From contig JABXKC010000004.1 of assembly GCA_013375495.1 (NCBI GenBank), forward strand, positions 175,454 through 239,453: a stretch of 64,000 bases of DNA. Reading direction: 5' to 3'. The DNA comes from Promethearchaeota archaeon. Lineage in GTDB: Archaea > Asgardarchaeota > Lokiarchaeia > Sigynarchaeales > SOKP01. The translations under genes were made by a program, and so were the position numbers. Below are positions 55,765 to 63,604 of the stretch, one piece after another. Position 1 is the stretch's first letter. Each line of letters starts with the position of its first letter. Below the pieces are notes generated by a model. It made no database searches. It saw only the letters and a list, made by a program, of their open reading frames with translations, and was not told where the DNA came from.

Positions 55765-55835
55765 ATTGGCTTTTACCCCGGGCAGGGGGCAGTTATATCC
55801 AATCTATTGTTTTTATTGGACATTCATCCTAAGCC
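55765..55835 (-). promoter_or_regulatory. Candidate SECIS element downstream of the VhuU UGA
   Basis: On the minus strand, directly after the selenopeptide stop: a 9-bp stem AUGUCCAAU / AUUGGAUAU (55823-55815 and about 55803-55795) with an A-rich loop of 11, then a GC-rich hairpin CCCC/GGGG (about 55788-55776). AUGA precedes the first stem, as in eukaryotic SECIS, but the partner GA on the 3' side is not evident. Archaeal SECIS elements lie in 3' untranslated regions. Which hairpin, if either, acts as SECIS is open. Confidence 0.4.
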
Positions 55836-55976
55836 AACATTCAATTTGCGAGAGTAAACCTCTTCACCGTTTTCTTTGACTACGGTTATGTGAGCTGCGC
55901 ACGATAGTCAACAATCGAAACAACGCACAATCATTTCTAAAAGGTTTACTACACCTTCCGGTACTTCTTCGCTCAT
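55824..55976 (-). CDS. vhuU: VhuU-type hydrogenase selenopeptide (UGA = Sec at residue 23)
   Basis: ATG at 55974-55976, 28 bases after the large-subunit stop. A conventional reading stops after 22 codons at TGA 55908-55910, but translation through it gives CFDCULSCAAHITVV, the C-terminal L2 motif (D-x-C/U-x-x-C-x-x-H) that the large-subunit gene lacks, and continues to residue 50 before TGA at 55824-55826. In Methanococcus VhuU is likewise a separate selenopeptide completing the nickel site. Here the residue before Sec is Cys instead of Pro. About 20 residues follow the His. Confidence 0.85.
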
Positions 55977-56003
55977 TTTTTTATCACGGTTTCCTCTTTT
56001 TTT

Positions 56004-57308
56004 TTAATCAATCCAAGGGTCTGGTAATTTTAATCCTTCTAATGCCTTATCTTCAAACACTTGTTTGGCTACGTGCATTAGTGTTTTTTCAATTCCAGCA
56101 ATGTTGTGATTCGTCGCTACTAAAAGATTCGCTTTCTTACATATTCCTTCAGCGTCGGACCATATGTGATATAACAAGGTTCCTCGTGGGGCCTCAGTCA
56201 TACCTACACCATTTCCTTCTCTTGGTTGCACATCTAAAGTTTTGCAATCTGGATTCACGATATCAGGATCTTGAAGTAAGGTTGCAATCATTTCAACAGA
56301 CTCAACCAATTCTATTAATCGAGCCCAGTGATATGCGAATGTGTGATGGGAGATTGGTCCAACTTTAGCTCTCATGGCTTGTAATGCTTCATCAGCCAAT
56401 GGAGTTGCCATCTTATCAGCACAATTAATCATCGCTAATGTATTAGCCCGATAGATACCCTCAGGGTATCCCGCAGGTTTGTAATACATATGTGTTGCGT
56501 ATGAGTGCTCTGGAATATGTTCACCAAGTGCGTCCAAGTAATTGTGAACGTCGTAATCAATTTTTTTACCCTCAGGTGTAACTATCCTAAGATCACCTTC
56601 GTAAATATCGTGTACTCCTTTATTTGTCATACCCAAATAATAAGTAGGAACGACACCTACGTTAGCTACGACATCCCAATAATCTTCAACAACCTTTAAT
56701 CCGATTTCAACTGTTTTCTTTGTAAATTCGACTTGTTCGTTGATTTGTGCTAAGAATTTATCCCGAGAGGCTTCTGTCATAGGCTTTTTCATGCCTCCAA
56801 CAATCGCAGAGATAGGATGGACTGATTTTCCTCCAATATCTGCGCAAAGTTTCTGACCGAAATCCATCATCTTTAGTGCCATTGCTCCAACATCAGGCAT
56901 TTTACTTATCACGTGAACGACATTCCTTAACGCAGGATCCGCAAAAGGGCCCAGTAAGAAATCTGGTGCTGCTAAAGCGTAAAAGTGTAGTGCGTGACTG
57001 GAATATTGTTTTGCATTTTGAAGTAAAATTCGTAATTTTCGAGCTGGTTCTGGGATGGATACACCCCAAGCATCCTCAACAGCTTTAGTCGGAGTTAAAT
57101 GATGTGGGATCGGACAAATTCCGCAAATTCTAGGTGTGATTCTAGGTATGTGTTCGCAATATCGTCCTTCGAGAAATTTTTCGAAAAACCGCGTAGATGC
57201 TATATTAAACTGAGCGTCTTTTACCTTGCCATCGTCTCCGATGACGATTCTTAATCCACCATGTCCCTCTAATCGAGTGACTGGTTCTACAGTTATTTCC
57301 TTTGTCAT
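56004..57308 (-). CDS. vhuA: F420-non-reducing [NiFe] hydrogenase large subunit without its C-terminal motif
   Basis: 434 residues. EPVTRLEGHG and the L1 motif RICGICPIPHH with Cys62 and Cys65 are present. The protein ends at LKLPDPWID, without the L2 motif DPCxxCxxH that supplies the other two nickel ligands; these are encoded by the next gene. It is therefore a VhuA-type split subunit. With the small subunit it oxidises or makes H2 in the cytosol, linked to heterodisulfide reductase. Ten bases separate it from the small-subunit gene. Confidence 0.92.
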   Translation of the reverse strand: MTKEITVEPVTRLEGHGGLRIVIGDDGKVKDAQFNIASTRFFEKFLEGRYCEHIPRITPRICGICPIPHHLTPTKAVEDAWGVSIPEPARKLRILLQNAKQYSSHALHFYALAAPDFLLGPFADPALRNVVHVISKMPDVGAMALKMMDFGQKLCADIGGKSVHPISAIVGGMKKPMTEASRDKFLAQINEQVEFTKKTVEIGLKVVEDYWDVVANVGVVPTYYLGMTNKGVHDIYEGDLRIVTPEGKKIDYDVHNYLDALGEHIPEHSYATHMYYKPAGYPEGIYRANTLAMINCADKMATPLADEALQAMRAKVGPISHHTFAYHWARLIELVESVEMIATLLQDPDIVNPDCKTLDVQPREGNGVGMTEAPRGTLLYHIWSDAEGICKKANLLVATNHNIAGIEKTLMHVAKQVFEDKALEGLKLPDPWID

Positions 57309-57318
57309 TTTTTTCCAC

Positions 57319-58632
57319 CTACCTATAATTTTTGTTTGCGGCTAACGTAAACTTTTCACTAAAGCCGAGCTTGTCCTTTATCTGGGCAAGTAATTCGTCT
57401 TTTGATAAAGCTACGTTAAAGCCTTTCGTTACTACATCAGCAAAGCGTTCAGCTTGGTTAACTCCCCAAGCTGTTTGACCAAAGCAGCCAGAACATGGTG
57501 CATTAACTCTCATACACATACCACCACACCCTGCTCTTGTTATCGGACCTGCACATAGGTATCCTTGTTCAATTAAACAATCGTTAGAGTTTGGGAGTCC
57601 TTCGTAATCCCGTTTCACTTTTGTCATTTGAGATTTGCTTCCGATTTCAAGGTCGCATTGATCACATACGGTTGAAATCTTAATGAACTCTCTATTGTTC
57701 TTCAGAAATCTCATAATGTTAGCATAGATATCTCCTGTGTCAGCGGGTACGTTATCTAAAGCTGTTTTAGGTTCTCCCATTCGACGGACTTGTTTTAAAA
57801 TATCTCCTGCGAGATCAAATCCAGACATTAAGGGGACATTTAAAAACAGTGTTAAGAACTCGTGTAAGTTCTTTTTATCTCCGGTACTTAGTTGGTCAAT
57901 ATTCTGTGTCAGATTTTTGAGTTTTTCTGCTCTTACAGAAACTGTTTTTGCTGGACCGAGACATCCAACGCATGGGTCTCCTTTATCAGTACACTTTAGA
58001 GTACAGCCCATGCTAGTAATCGGACCAAAACATAATTCATATTTATCTAGTAAACAGTTTTCATTGTTTAAAGAGCAATTGTTACAGAAAGATAAATCTG
58101 CCATCGGTTGTGGCTTTTGACCAAGTAAGAATTGAACTGAACTTATAATGGCTTCTGGTTTCGGAGGGCATCCTGCCATATATACGTCAACATTAATAAC
58201 TTCGTCCAATGGAACGATTTTACTAGTGAATCCGGGCATATGTTCTTTAGGTTCGTGTGGTGCTTCGTTAGTAATCGACTCTGCTTGTTCGAACTTACGT
58301 TTTATGTTTTCTTGTATATCCCATTCATTAGCTAATCCGTGAACGTTACCGTAGCAAGAACAACTGCCAAAAGCAATTATGAGTTGGCATTTAGCCCTCA
58401 TAAGCTTAGCGTTTTCAACATCCGCGTTTGTTCTTAAACTACCTTCCACGAAGCCTACAAGAATATCGCCGTCAGGTCGTGCAACTAGTGAATCGTGCTT
58501 GAAATCTACAACTGCTGGCCAATATACAAAATCAAGTGCTGGGAGAATCGGCAACAATCCTAAGTGCGCGTTCAACAAGGATTGATGGCACCCCCAACAA
58601 TCGCTATTCTGCATAAAAGCTACTTTTACCAT
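57319..58632 (-). CDS. vhuG: F420-non-reducing hydrogenase small subunit with duplicated C-terminal Fe-S domain
   Basis: 437 residues, against about 300 for MvhG/VhuG. The proximal-cluster part has CWGCHQS (Cys12, 15), GSCSCYG and AGCPPKPE. The medial/distal cluster region then occurs twice: Cys183, 186, 193, 201, 210, 214, 221, 224 and Cys323, 326, 352, 360, 369, 373, 380, 383, each with GPIT...GC...C...PCxGC. A helical linker of about 90 residues joins them. The extra copy adds two predicted [4Fe-4S] clusters to the electron wire. First gene of the operon. Confidence 0.92.
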   Translation of the reverse strand: MVKVAFMQNSDCWGCHQSLLNAHLGLLPILPALDFVYWPAVVDFKHDSLVARPDGDILVGFVEGSLRTNADVENAKLMRAKCQLIIAFGSCSCYGNVHGLANEWDIQENIKRKFEQAESITNEAPHEPKEHMPGFTSKIVPLDEVINVDVYMAGCPPKPEAIISSVQFLLGQKPQPMADLSFCNNCSLNNENCLLDKYELCFGPITSMGCTLKCTDKGDPCVGCLGPAKTVSVRAEKLKNLTQNIDQLSTGDKKNLHEFLTLFLNVPLMSGFDLAGDILKQVRRMGEPKTALDNVPADTGDIYANIMRFLKNNREFIKISTVCDQCDLEIGSKSQMTKVKRDYEGLPNSNDCLIEQGYLCAGPITRAGCGGMCMRVNAPCSGCFGQTAWGVNQAERFADVVTKGFNVALSKDELLAQIKDKLGFSEKFTLAANKNYR

Positions 58633-59194
58633 TTTTCATCAAATTTTAGTTTTTTTTTATTTTTATTTATTTTTTAAAATTAGCTAATTTGATTTTAAAA
58701 AAATTAGTTGTGTTTATTTAGTCATAATTTTATAAAAAAACTTCTCCTTTTGTAGAATTTTTTTACAATTTATTAAAGGAAGGCTCAAATTATTCACCAT
58801 TTTTTAAAATTTGGTATTATTTTGTTGATTATCATTTTCTCGAAAATTAAAAGTGTATATTTAGATTAAAATTTATTAGAATTAGATAGATTTTAAAAAA
58901 TCATAAAGTCAAATATTATAGTATCTCCTAAAAAAAGTCTCAAAATAAATATTATTCTGTTTAAATTATGAGTAATTTATACTTTAATAACGGAATTTTT
59001 ATCGATTAAAGACATTTGGTCAAAATTTACTCTTAGTTCTAAAAAAAAAGCAAAAAATATGCTCGATTTGCTAATAAAGTTAAAGTATTAAAATAAAATA
59101 GTTTAAAATTGATCTAATTATTATTTACTTAGCCAAAATTAATATCTTATCAAAATAAGCCATTAATCTTTTATGGTTAATTAGGGGTATTTAT
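58633..59194. other. 562-base intergenic region between the hydrogenase and regulator genes
   Basis: Divergent: vhuG starts on the left, the Lrp-like gene on the right. Very AT-rich with many A and T runs. It must contain both promoters. I see no ORF longer than about 20 codons and no clear inverted repeat. Confidence 0.5.
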
Positions 59195-59752
59195 ATGAAA
59201 TTTAAATTTGATCTAATTGATAGAAAAATTCTGGAAATGTTAATAGATGACGGCCGTCAAAGCCTAACTCAAATTTCAAAAGAAATAGCAATGAGCAATT
59301 CAGGAATTAAAAAAAGAGTCTCGAAATTAAATAAATCTGGAGTATTAAAGATTCAAGGAAATTTTAACCTTGAAGCGATGGAATTTAAAGCTTGTGTCAT
59401 ACTTCTTGAGATCAAAAATTTTGAATTCATCTCGAAAATAATTAAAGCTTATAAATCTTGTCCATATGTTTTTTTAGTTGCAGAAATATTAAGTAGTTTT
59501 AATTTAATGATAGGTTTCTTTGGAAATAGCGACCAAGACTTAAATAATAAGTTAAAATTATGTGGACCATCTAATAAAGAAGGAGTATTACATTCAAAAA
59601 CTATTTTAATATCAGATTTTAAATTTCCTCAATTTTTACCTCTTCATCTTTCTTTCAGAGAGAATGAAGATATTATTAATAATAATTCTTGCGGATATAA
59701 ATGTATTGATTGCGTAGCTTTTATTAAAAATGAATGTAAAGGTTGTTGTTAA
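59195..59752 (+). CDS. Lrp/AsnC-family-like regulator with C-terminal Cys cluster
   Basis: 185 residues. FDLIDRKILEMLIDDGRQSL then ISKEIAMSNSGIKKRVSKLN is the Lrp-type helix-turn-helix; residues 60-155 are an alpha/beta effector-type domain. The last 20 residues hold six Cys (166, 170, 173, 181, 184, 185; CGYKC..C...CKGCC), an arrangement suited to a metal or Fe-S cluster, as in TRASH-type archaeal metal sensors. Set between the hydrogenase and formate-dehydrogenase operons, it is a candidate redox or metal-responsive regulator of both (inference). Confidence 0.8.
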   Translation: MKFKFDLIDRKILEMLIDDGRQSLTQISKEIAMSNSGIKKRVSKLNKSGVLKIQGNFNLEAMEFKACVILLEIKNFEFISKIIKAYKSCPYVFLVAEILSSFNLMIGFFGNSDQDLNNKLKLCGPSNKEGVLHSKTILISDFKFPQFLPLHLSFRENEDIINNNSCGYKCIDCVAFIKNECKGCC

Positions 59753-59807
59753 TATAAGGATCAAAATATTTAGTTACAGAAAAATTTTCTAAAAAAAAAA
59801 AAAGAAA

Positions 59808-61886
59808 TTATAGTTTTTCAACTTTAGCTGAACAAACCTTAAACTCCGGAATTTTAGCAGTAGGATCTAATACAGGATTTGTAAGAACATTAGCTGCTGC
59901 TTCTTTAAAATGGAAGGGCATAAAGATCAAACCTTTTCTTACTCTATGAGTAACCTTAGCTTTTGTAATTACTTCTCCACGTCGAGAGCTTACTTTAACC
60001 TTCTCCCCATCAACGATTCCCATTTCATTAGCATCTTCGATAGAAATTTCAATATAGCCTTCTGGTACTCTAGCATGGAGGGTTGGAGATCGTCTACTCA
60101 TTGTACCAGTATGGAAGTGCCATAAAACTCTACCCGTCGATAACACTAATGGATATTCAGGATCGTCTACTTTGGGATCACCTTCTTTTGGTGGTATATA
60201 TGAACATACATTTAAATGTCCTTTACCTCGAACGAAAGCTCCATCCTTATGTAAAAATATAGTACCTGGAGAAGAAATATCTCTACAAGGCCATTGAAGA
60301 CCATCTCGTTTGCTATTAAGTCGTTCCCAAGTAATTCCTGCGTAAATAGGAGTTGTTTTATTAATCTCATCGTCTATTTCTTTTGGATGAGAATAATTTA
60401 AACCATCATAACCCATTGCTTGTGCCATAAGACTGATAATTTCCCAATCGGAGATACTGTTGCCAACAGGATCAACTGCTTTTCTTATTAATTGTATTCT
60501 TCTTTCAGTACTCGTAAATGTACCATCAGTTTCAGCAAAAGAAGCTGCTGGTAATACTACATCAGCTAATTCTGCAGTTGGTGTCATAAAAATATCTGAA
60601 ACTACGAGAAAGACTTTCTTTAAACCCTCTCGCACATGATTAATATCAGGATCGCTGACCATCGGATTTTCACCCATAACCCATAATCCCTTCAGTTTTC
60701 CATCATATGCATCATTCATAATCTCAACCACGGTACGTCCAACTTCTGTATCCATATCGTCTACATTAATATTCCAAATATCAGCCATTTTCTTCCTGGC
60801 TTCGGGATCTATAACCTTTTGGTATCCAGAAAAGACATTTGAAAGAGCCCCTAAGTCACATGCCCCTTGAACATTTTGCTGACCTCTTAAAGGATTTACT
60901 CCAGTCCCCCATTTTCCCATATTTCCACAGAGCATTTGGAGATTAGCAGTACTTTTAACATTATCAGTTCCTGTAGTATGTTGAGTTATACCCATTGAAT
61001 AGATTAGGGAACAAGCTTTAGCATTCGCAATCGTTTTAGCTGCCTTGATTATATCATCTTCTTTTACTCCACATATATCTGCAGCCATTGCAGGAGACAT
61101 CTTCATAACTTCTTCTTTAAATGCTTCAAAGTTCTCACAATATTTTTCGATAAAATCTTTATCGTGAAGATCATTGCTGATTATATAATTCATCATCCCG
61201 TTAAGTAGTGCAACATCTGTACCAGGCCATTGATTCATCACAATTCCTTCATGATCATTTGCGATTTCTGAAAGAGGAATTGTCCTTGGATCTGCTACAA
61301 TTAATGTACCTCCTTTATGAACAGATTCTAAGATTCTTTTTCCAATTAAGGGATGTTGTTCGTTAGTATTTGATCCAGTAACATATATTACATCCGCATC
61401 AGAGATCTCATCAAGTGAGTTAGTCATTGCACCAGAACCAAATGAGGCTGCTAATCCCGCAACGGTGGAAGCATGACACAATCTAGCACAGTGATCAACG
61501 CTGTTTGTTTTAAAAACTGCTCTTGCAAATTTTTGCATAGCATAATTCTCTTCGTTCGTACATTTAGCAGAGCTTAAACACGCGAGTACTCTCTTATCAT
61601 CAGGATTTTCTTTCATGATTTTTTTAAAGTTATCCGCACAATATTGTATTGCTTCATCCCAACTTACTTTTTCAAATTTACCATTCTTCTTAATTAATGG
61701 ATCAGTAAGTCTTTCAGGAGAATGAATAAATTCATGTAGGGACCACCCTTTAATGCATAGTTTTCCTTTACCCGGATTAAATCCATCTCTAACTGGTTTA
61801 GTATCAACTACTTTTCCATTTTGTACTTTAAGATAGACTTGACATCCTGTACCACAATAAACACATGTTGTTAATACCTTTTCCAT
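59808..61886 (-). CDS. fdhA: Formate dehydrogenase catalytic subunit, Cys form
   Basis: 692 residues from ATG 61886 behind GGGAGG; an upstream GTG at 61895 would overlap hdrB. Counting from that GTG: N-terminal [4Fe-4S] Cys11, 14, 18, 47; the catalytic position is Cys140 in VDHCARLCHAS, where many archaeal FdhA have Sec. The molybdopterin-binding domains are complete (TGSNTNEQHPLIGKR, RGQQNVQGACD, GENPMVSDP). It oxidises formate or reduces CO2 at Mo/W-bis-pterin. No FdhB follows, so electrons presumably pass to HdrA/HdrBC. Confidence 0.92.
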   Translation of the reverse strand: MEKVLTTCVYCGTGCQVYLKVQNGKVVDTKPVRDGFNPGKGKLCIKGWSLHEFIHSPERLTDPLIKKNGKFEKVSWDEAIQYCADNFKKIMKENPDDKRVLACLSSAKCTNEENYAMQKFARAVFKTNSVDHCARLCHASTVAGLAASFGSGAMTNSLDEISDADVIYVTGSNTNEQHPLIGKRILESVHKGGTLIVADPRTIPLSEIANDHEGIVMNQWPGTDVALLNGMMNYIISNDLHDKDFIEKYCENFEAFKEEVMKMSPAMAADICGVKEDDIIKAAKTIANAKACSLIYSMGITQHTTGTDNVKSTANLQMLCGNMGKWGTGVNPLRGQQNVQGACDLGALSNVFSGYQKVIDPEARKKMADIWNINVDDMDTEVGRTVVEIMNDAYDGKLKGLWVMGENPMVSDPDINHVREGLKKVFLVVSDIFMTPTAELADVVLPAASFAETDGTFTSTERRIQLIRKAVDPVGNSISDWEIISLMAQAMGYDGLNYSHPKEIDDEINKTTPIYAGITWERLNSKRDGLQWPCRDISSPGTIFLHKDGAFVRGKGHLNVCSYIPPKEGDPKVDDPEYPLVLSTGRVLWHFHTGTMSRRSPTLHARVPEGYIEISIEDANEMGIVDGEKVKVSSRRGEVITKAKVTHRVRKGLIFMPFHFKEAAANVLTNPVLDPTAKIPEFKVCSAKVEKL

Positions 61887-61887
61887 T

Positions 61888-62778
61888 TTAAGCACCCTCC
61901 CATACTGTTATTTCGGGTTTTACCCTATGCGTTTTATATCCTACTTCATCGAGTGATTTGCCCATTGCTAATCCTAATAATTCGATAGCATATAAAACAG
62001 GAATCTTAGCATCTTTAAGTTCTACATATTCTCTTGATGCTTGGATCTGTCCCATATCAAATTGATTAAAGCAGAATGGACATCCAGTACTGATTATTTG
62101 AGCTCCTGTATTTTTTTTAATATCAAGTAATTTAGTCGCAATACATTTATTATTACCTTCTTTATCTCCAACTAAGTTTATTGATACTCCACAACAATCA
62201 ATCTTCGTGACATAATCTACAGGAATCGCTCCTAGAGCCGCAACGAATTTATCATATTCTTCTGGATCTGTAGGATCGTCATATTTTATTATCTCATCCG
62301 GCATCAATAAGTGACATCCAGGATGAGAAGCAACTCTTAATCCATTCAATGGTTTTTTTATCTTTGTTTTAAGATTGCCGTATCCAATATCATCTTTAAA
62401 AACTTGCATTAGATGTTTCACTTCGACAGTACCATTATACTTCTTTCCAATAGCACTTAAAACATTATTAATAGCGGCTTTGATTTCAACATTTTTCTTG
62501 ATTTTATCATTTGCTATTGATAATGTGTTTAAACAACCATTACACAATGTTAAAATATTCATCCCTTTTTCTTCCGCAAGAGCTAAATTCCTTGCTGCAC
62601 ATGTCAGCCAAAAAAATTGATTAGCTCCTTGCAATTGAACTGGATCTGGACAACAAGAAAAATCTTCTTCTTCTTGAATTTCAATCCCAATCTCTGGAAG
62701 AATTTCCAACGCAAGCTTTTCAATATTAGGCAATCTTGCAGGAATTGTGCATCCTTTAAAAAATAAATATTTTCCCAT
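61888..62778 (-). CDS. hdrB: Heterodisulfide reductase subunit B-like protein (formate operon copy)
   Basis: 296 residues with both CCG domains: GCTIP...FSCCPDPVQ...CNGCLNT and HPGCHLL...KIDCCGVS...GCPFCFNQF. Starts 2 bases after hdrC and ends just before the fdhA ATG. Clearly homologous to the copy at 54309 but diverged. The Cys-Cys pair in the second domain is kept (DCCGVS). Confidence 0.92.
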   Translation of the reverse strand: MGKYLFFKGCTIPARLPNIEKLALEILPEIGIEIQEEEDFSCCPDPVQLQGANQFFWLTCAARNLALAEEKGMNILTLCNGCLNTLSIANDKIKKNVEIKAAINNVLSAIGKKYNGTVEVKHLMQVFKDDIGYGNLKTKIKKPLNGLRVASHPGCHLLMPDEIIKYDDPTDPEEYDKFVAALGAIPVDYVTKIDCCGVSINLVGDKEGNNKCIATKLLDIKKNTGAQIISTGCPFCFNQFDMGQIQASREYVELKDAKIPVLYAIELLGLAMGKSLDEVGYKTHRVKPEITVWEGA

Positions 62779-62780
62779 CT

Positions 62781-63263
62781 TTAGTTCTCCTCCATTTTTA
62801 ATCCTGTTTTTTCTGCTATTATTTTTAACTCCTTACTTACATTTTCATTGGATGATAATTCCTTTAATCCAATTTTTTTCCTATCTGCATTTATTTTCGC
62901 ACTGATATCATAAGCAAGACCGGTATTTAATACTTGTTTGGTTATTGCATACACTCCAGCAGGAGCTAGGCCTTTTTGGTATGATAACCTTTTCAAATTA
63001 TTAAAAACTTCAGCGGGTTCAGCGTCTTGAGGACATACTAAGATGCATTTTTCACAAGCAGAACACATCCAGACATTTTTCAGAGCTGTAGGTTCATCGC
63101 TACCAAAGAGTTGAGAAATGAAAGCATTTTCTATATCATATTTTGATACATTCAAAGTAACGGGACAAAAAATTGAACAAGCAGAACATTTAAAACATCT
63201 TTCGACTTCTTCGCTTTGTTTTATTATGTTATCTTTATTGTACTTAATTTTTATTATTTCCAT
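62781..63263 (-). CDS. hdrC: Heterodisulfide reductase subunit C-like protein (formate operon copy)
   Basis: 160 residues. CFKCSACSIFCP and CSACEKCILVCP bind two [4Fe-4S] clusters. First gene of the hdrC-hdrB-fdhA operon. Slightly shorter than the 175-residue copy at 55197. Divergent from the transporter gene. Confidence 0.92.
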   Translation of the reverse strand: MEIIKIKYNKDNIIKQSEEVERCFKCSACSIFCPVTLNVSKYDIENAFISQLFGSDEPTALKNVWMCSACEKCILVCPQDAEPAEVFNNLKRLSYQKGLAPAGVYAITKQVLNTGLAYDISAKINADRKKIGLKELSSNENVSKELKIIAEKTGLKMEEN

Positions 63264-63604
63264 AATTATCTTACCAATTTTTTTTTTTTGATTTTTTATT
63301 TAACTAATTATAATAAATATTATTAAATTTAAGAATTACACTATTAAAAATCGTCAAATCTGTAAAAGATTTATACTCACTTGTTCAGATTTCGATGAGA
63401 AAATTATAAAAATATGATATTTTTATCGATTTTCATAGCATATGATTTAAAAATTAAACCGATTTTAAAGAAAAGGTGTGAAAAATGAACAAGAACATTA
63501 ATAGAATTTCGTTTTTAGTAAAAAAAGTTTAAAAATAAGACACATTTCTTATTTCTATATCTTAATTTTAAGAAAATTTAAAAAAAAAAAGGTTAAGAAA
63601 AAAA
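63264..63604. other. Divergent promoter region of the formate operon and transporter gene
   Basis: 341 bases, AT-rich. GTTTAAAAATAAG at 63527-63539 is TATA-like for the plus-strand transporter. A 15-codon frame starting at 63485 is noted but not called. No clear operator. Confidence 0.4.

Noticed and set aside
55779..55826. The second TGA at the end of vhuU as another Sec codon
   Set aside because: Reading on adds only about 16 codons without any hydrogenase motif; it is taken as the real stop.
59808..61886. FdhA as a possible selenoprotein
   Set aside because: The catalytic position reads Cys (ARLCH) and the frame has no internal UGA.
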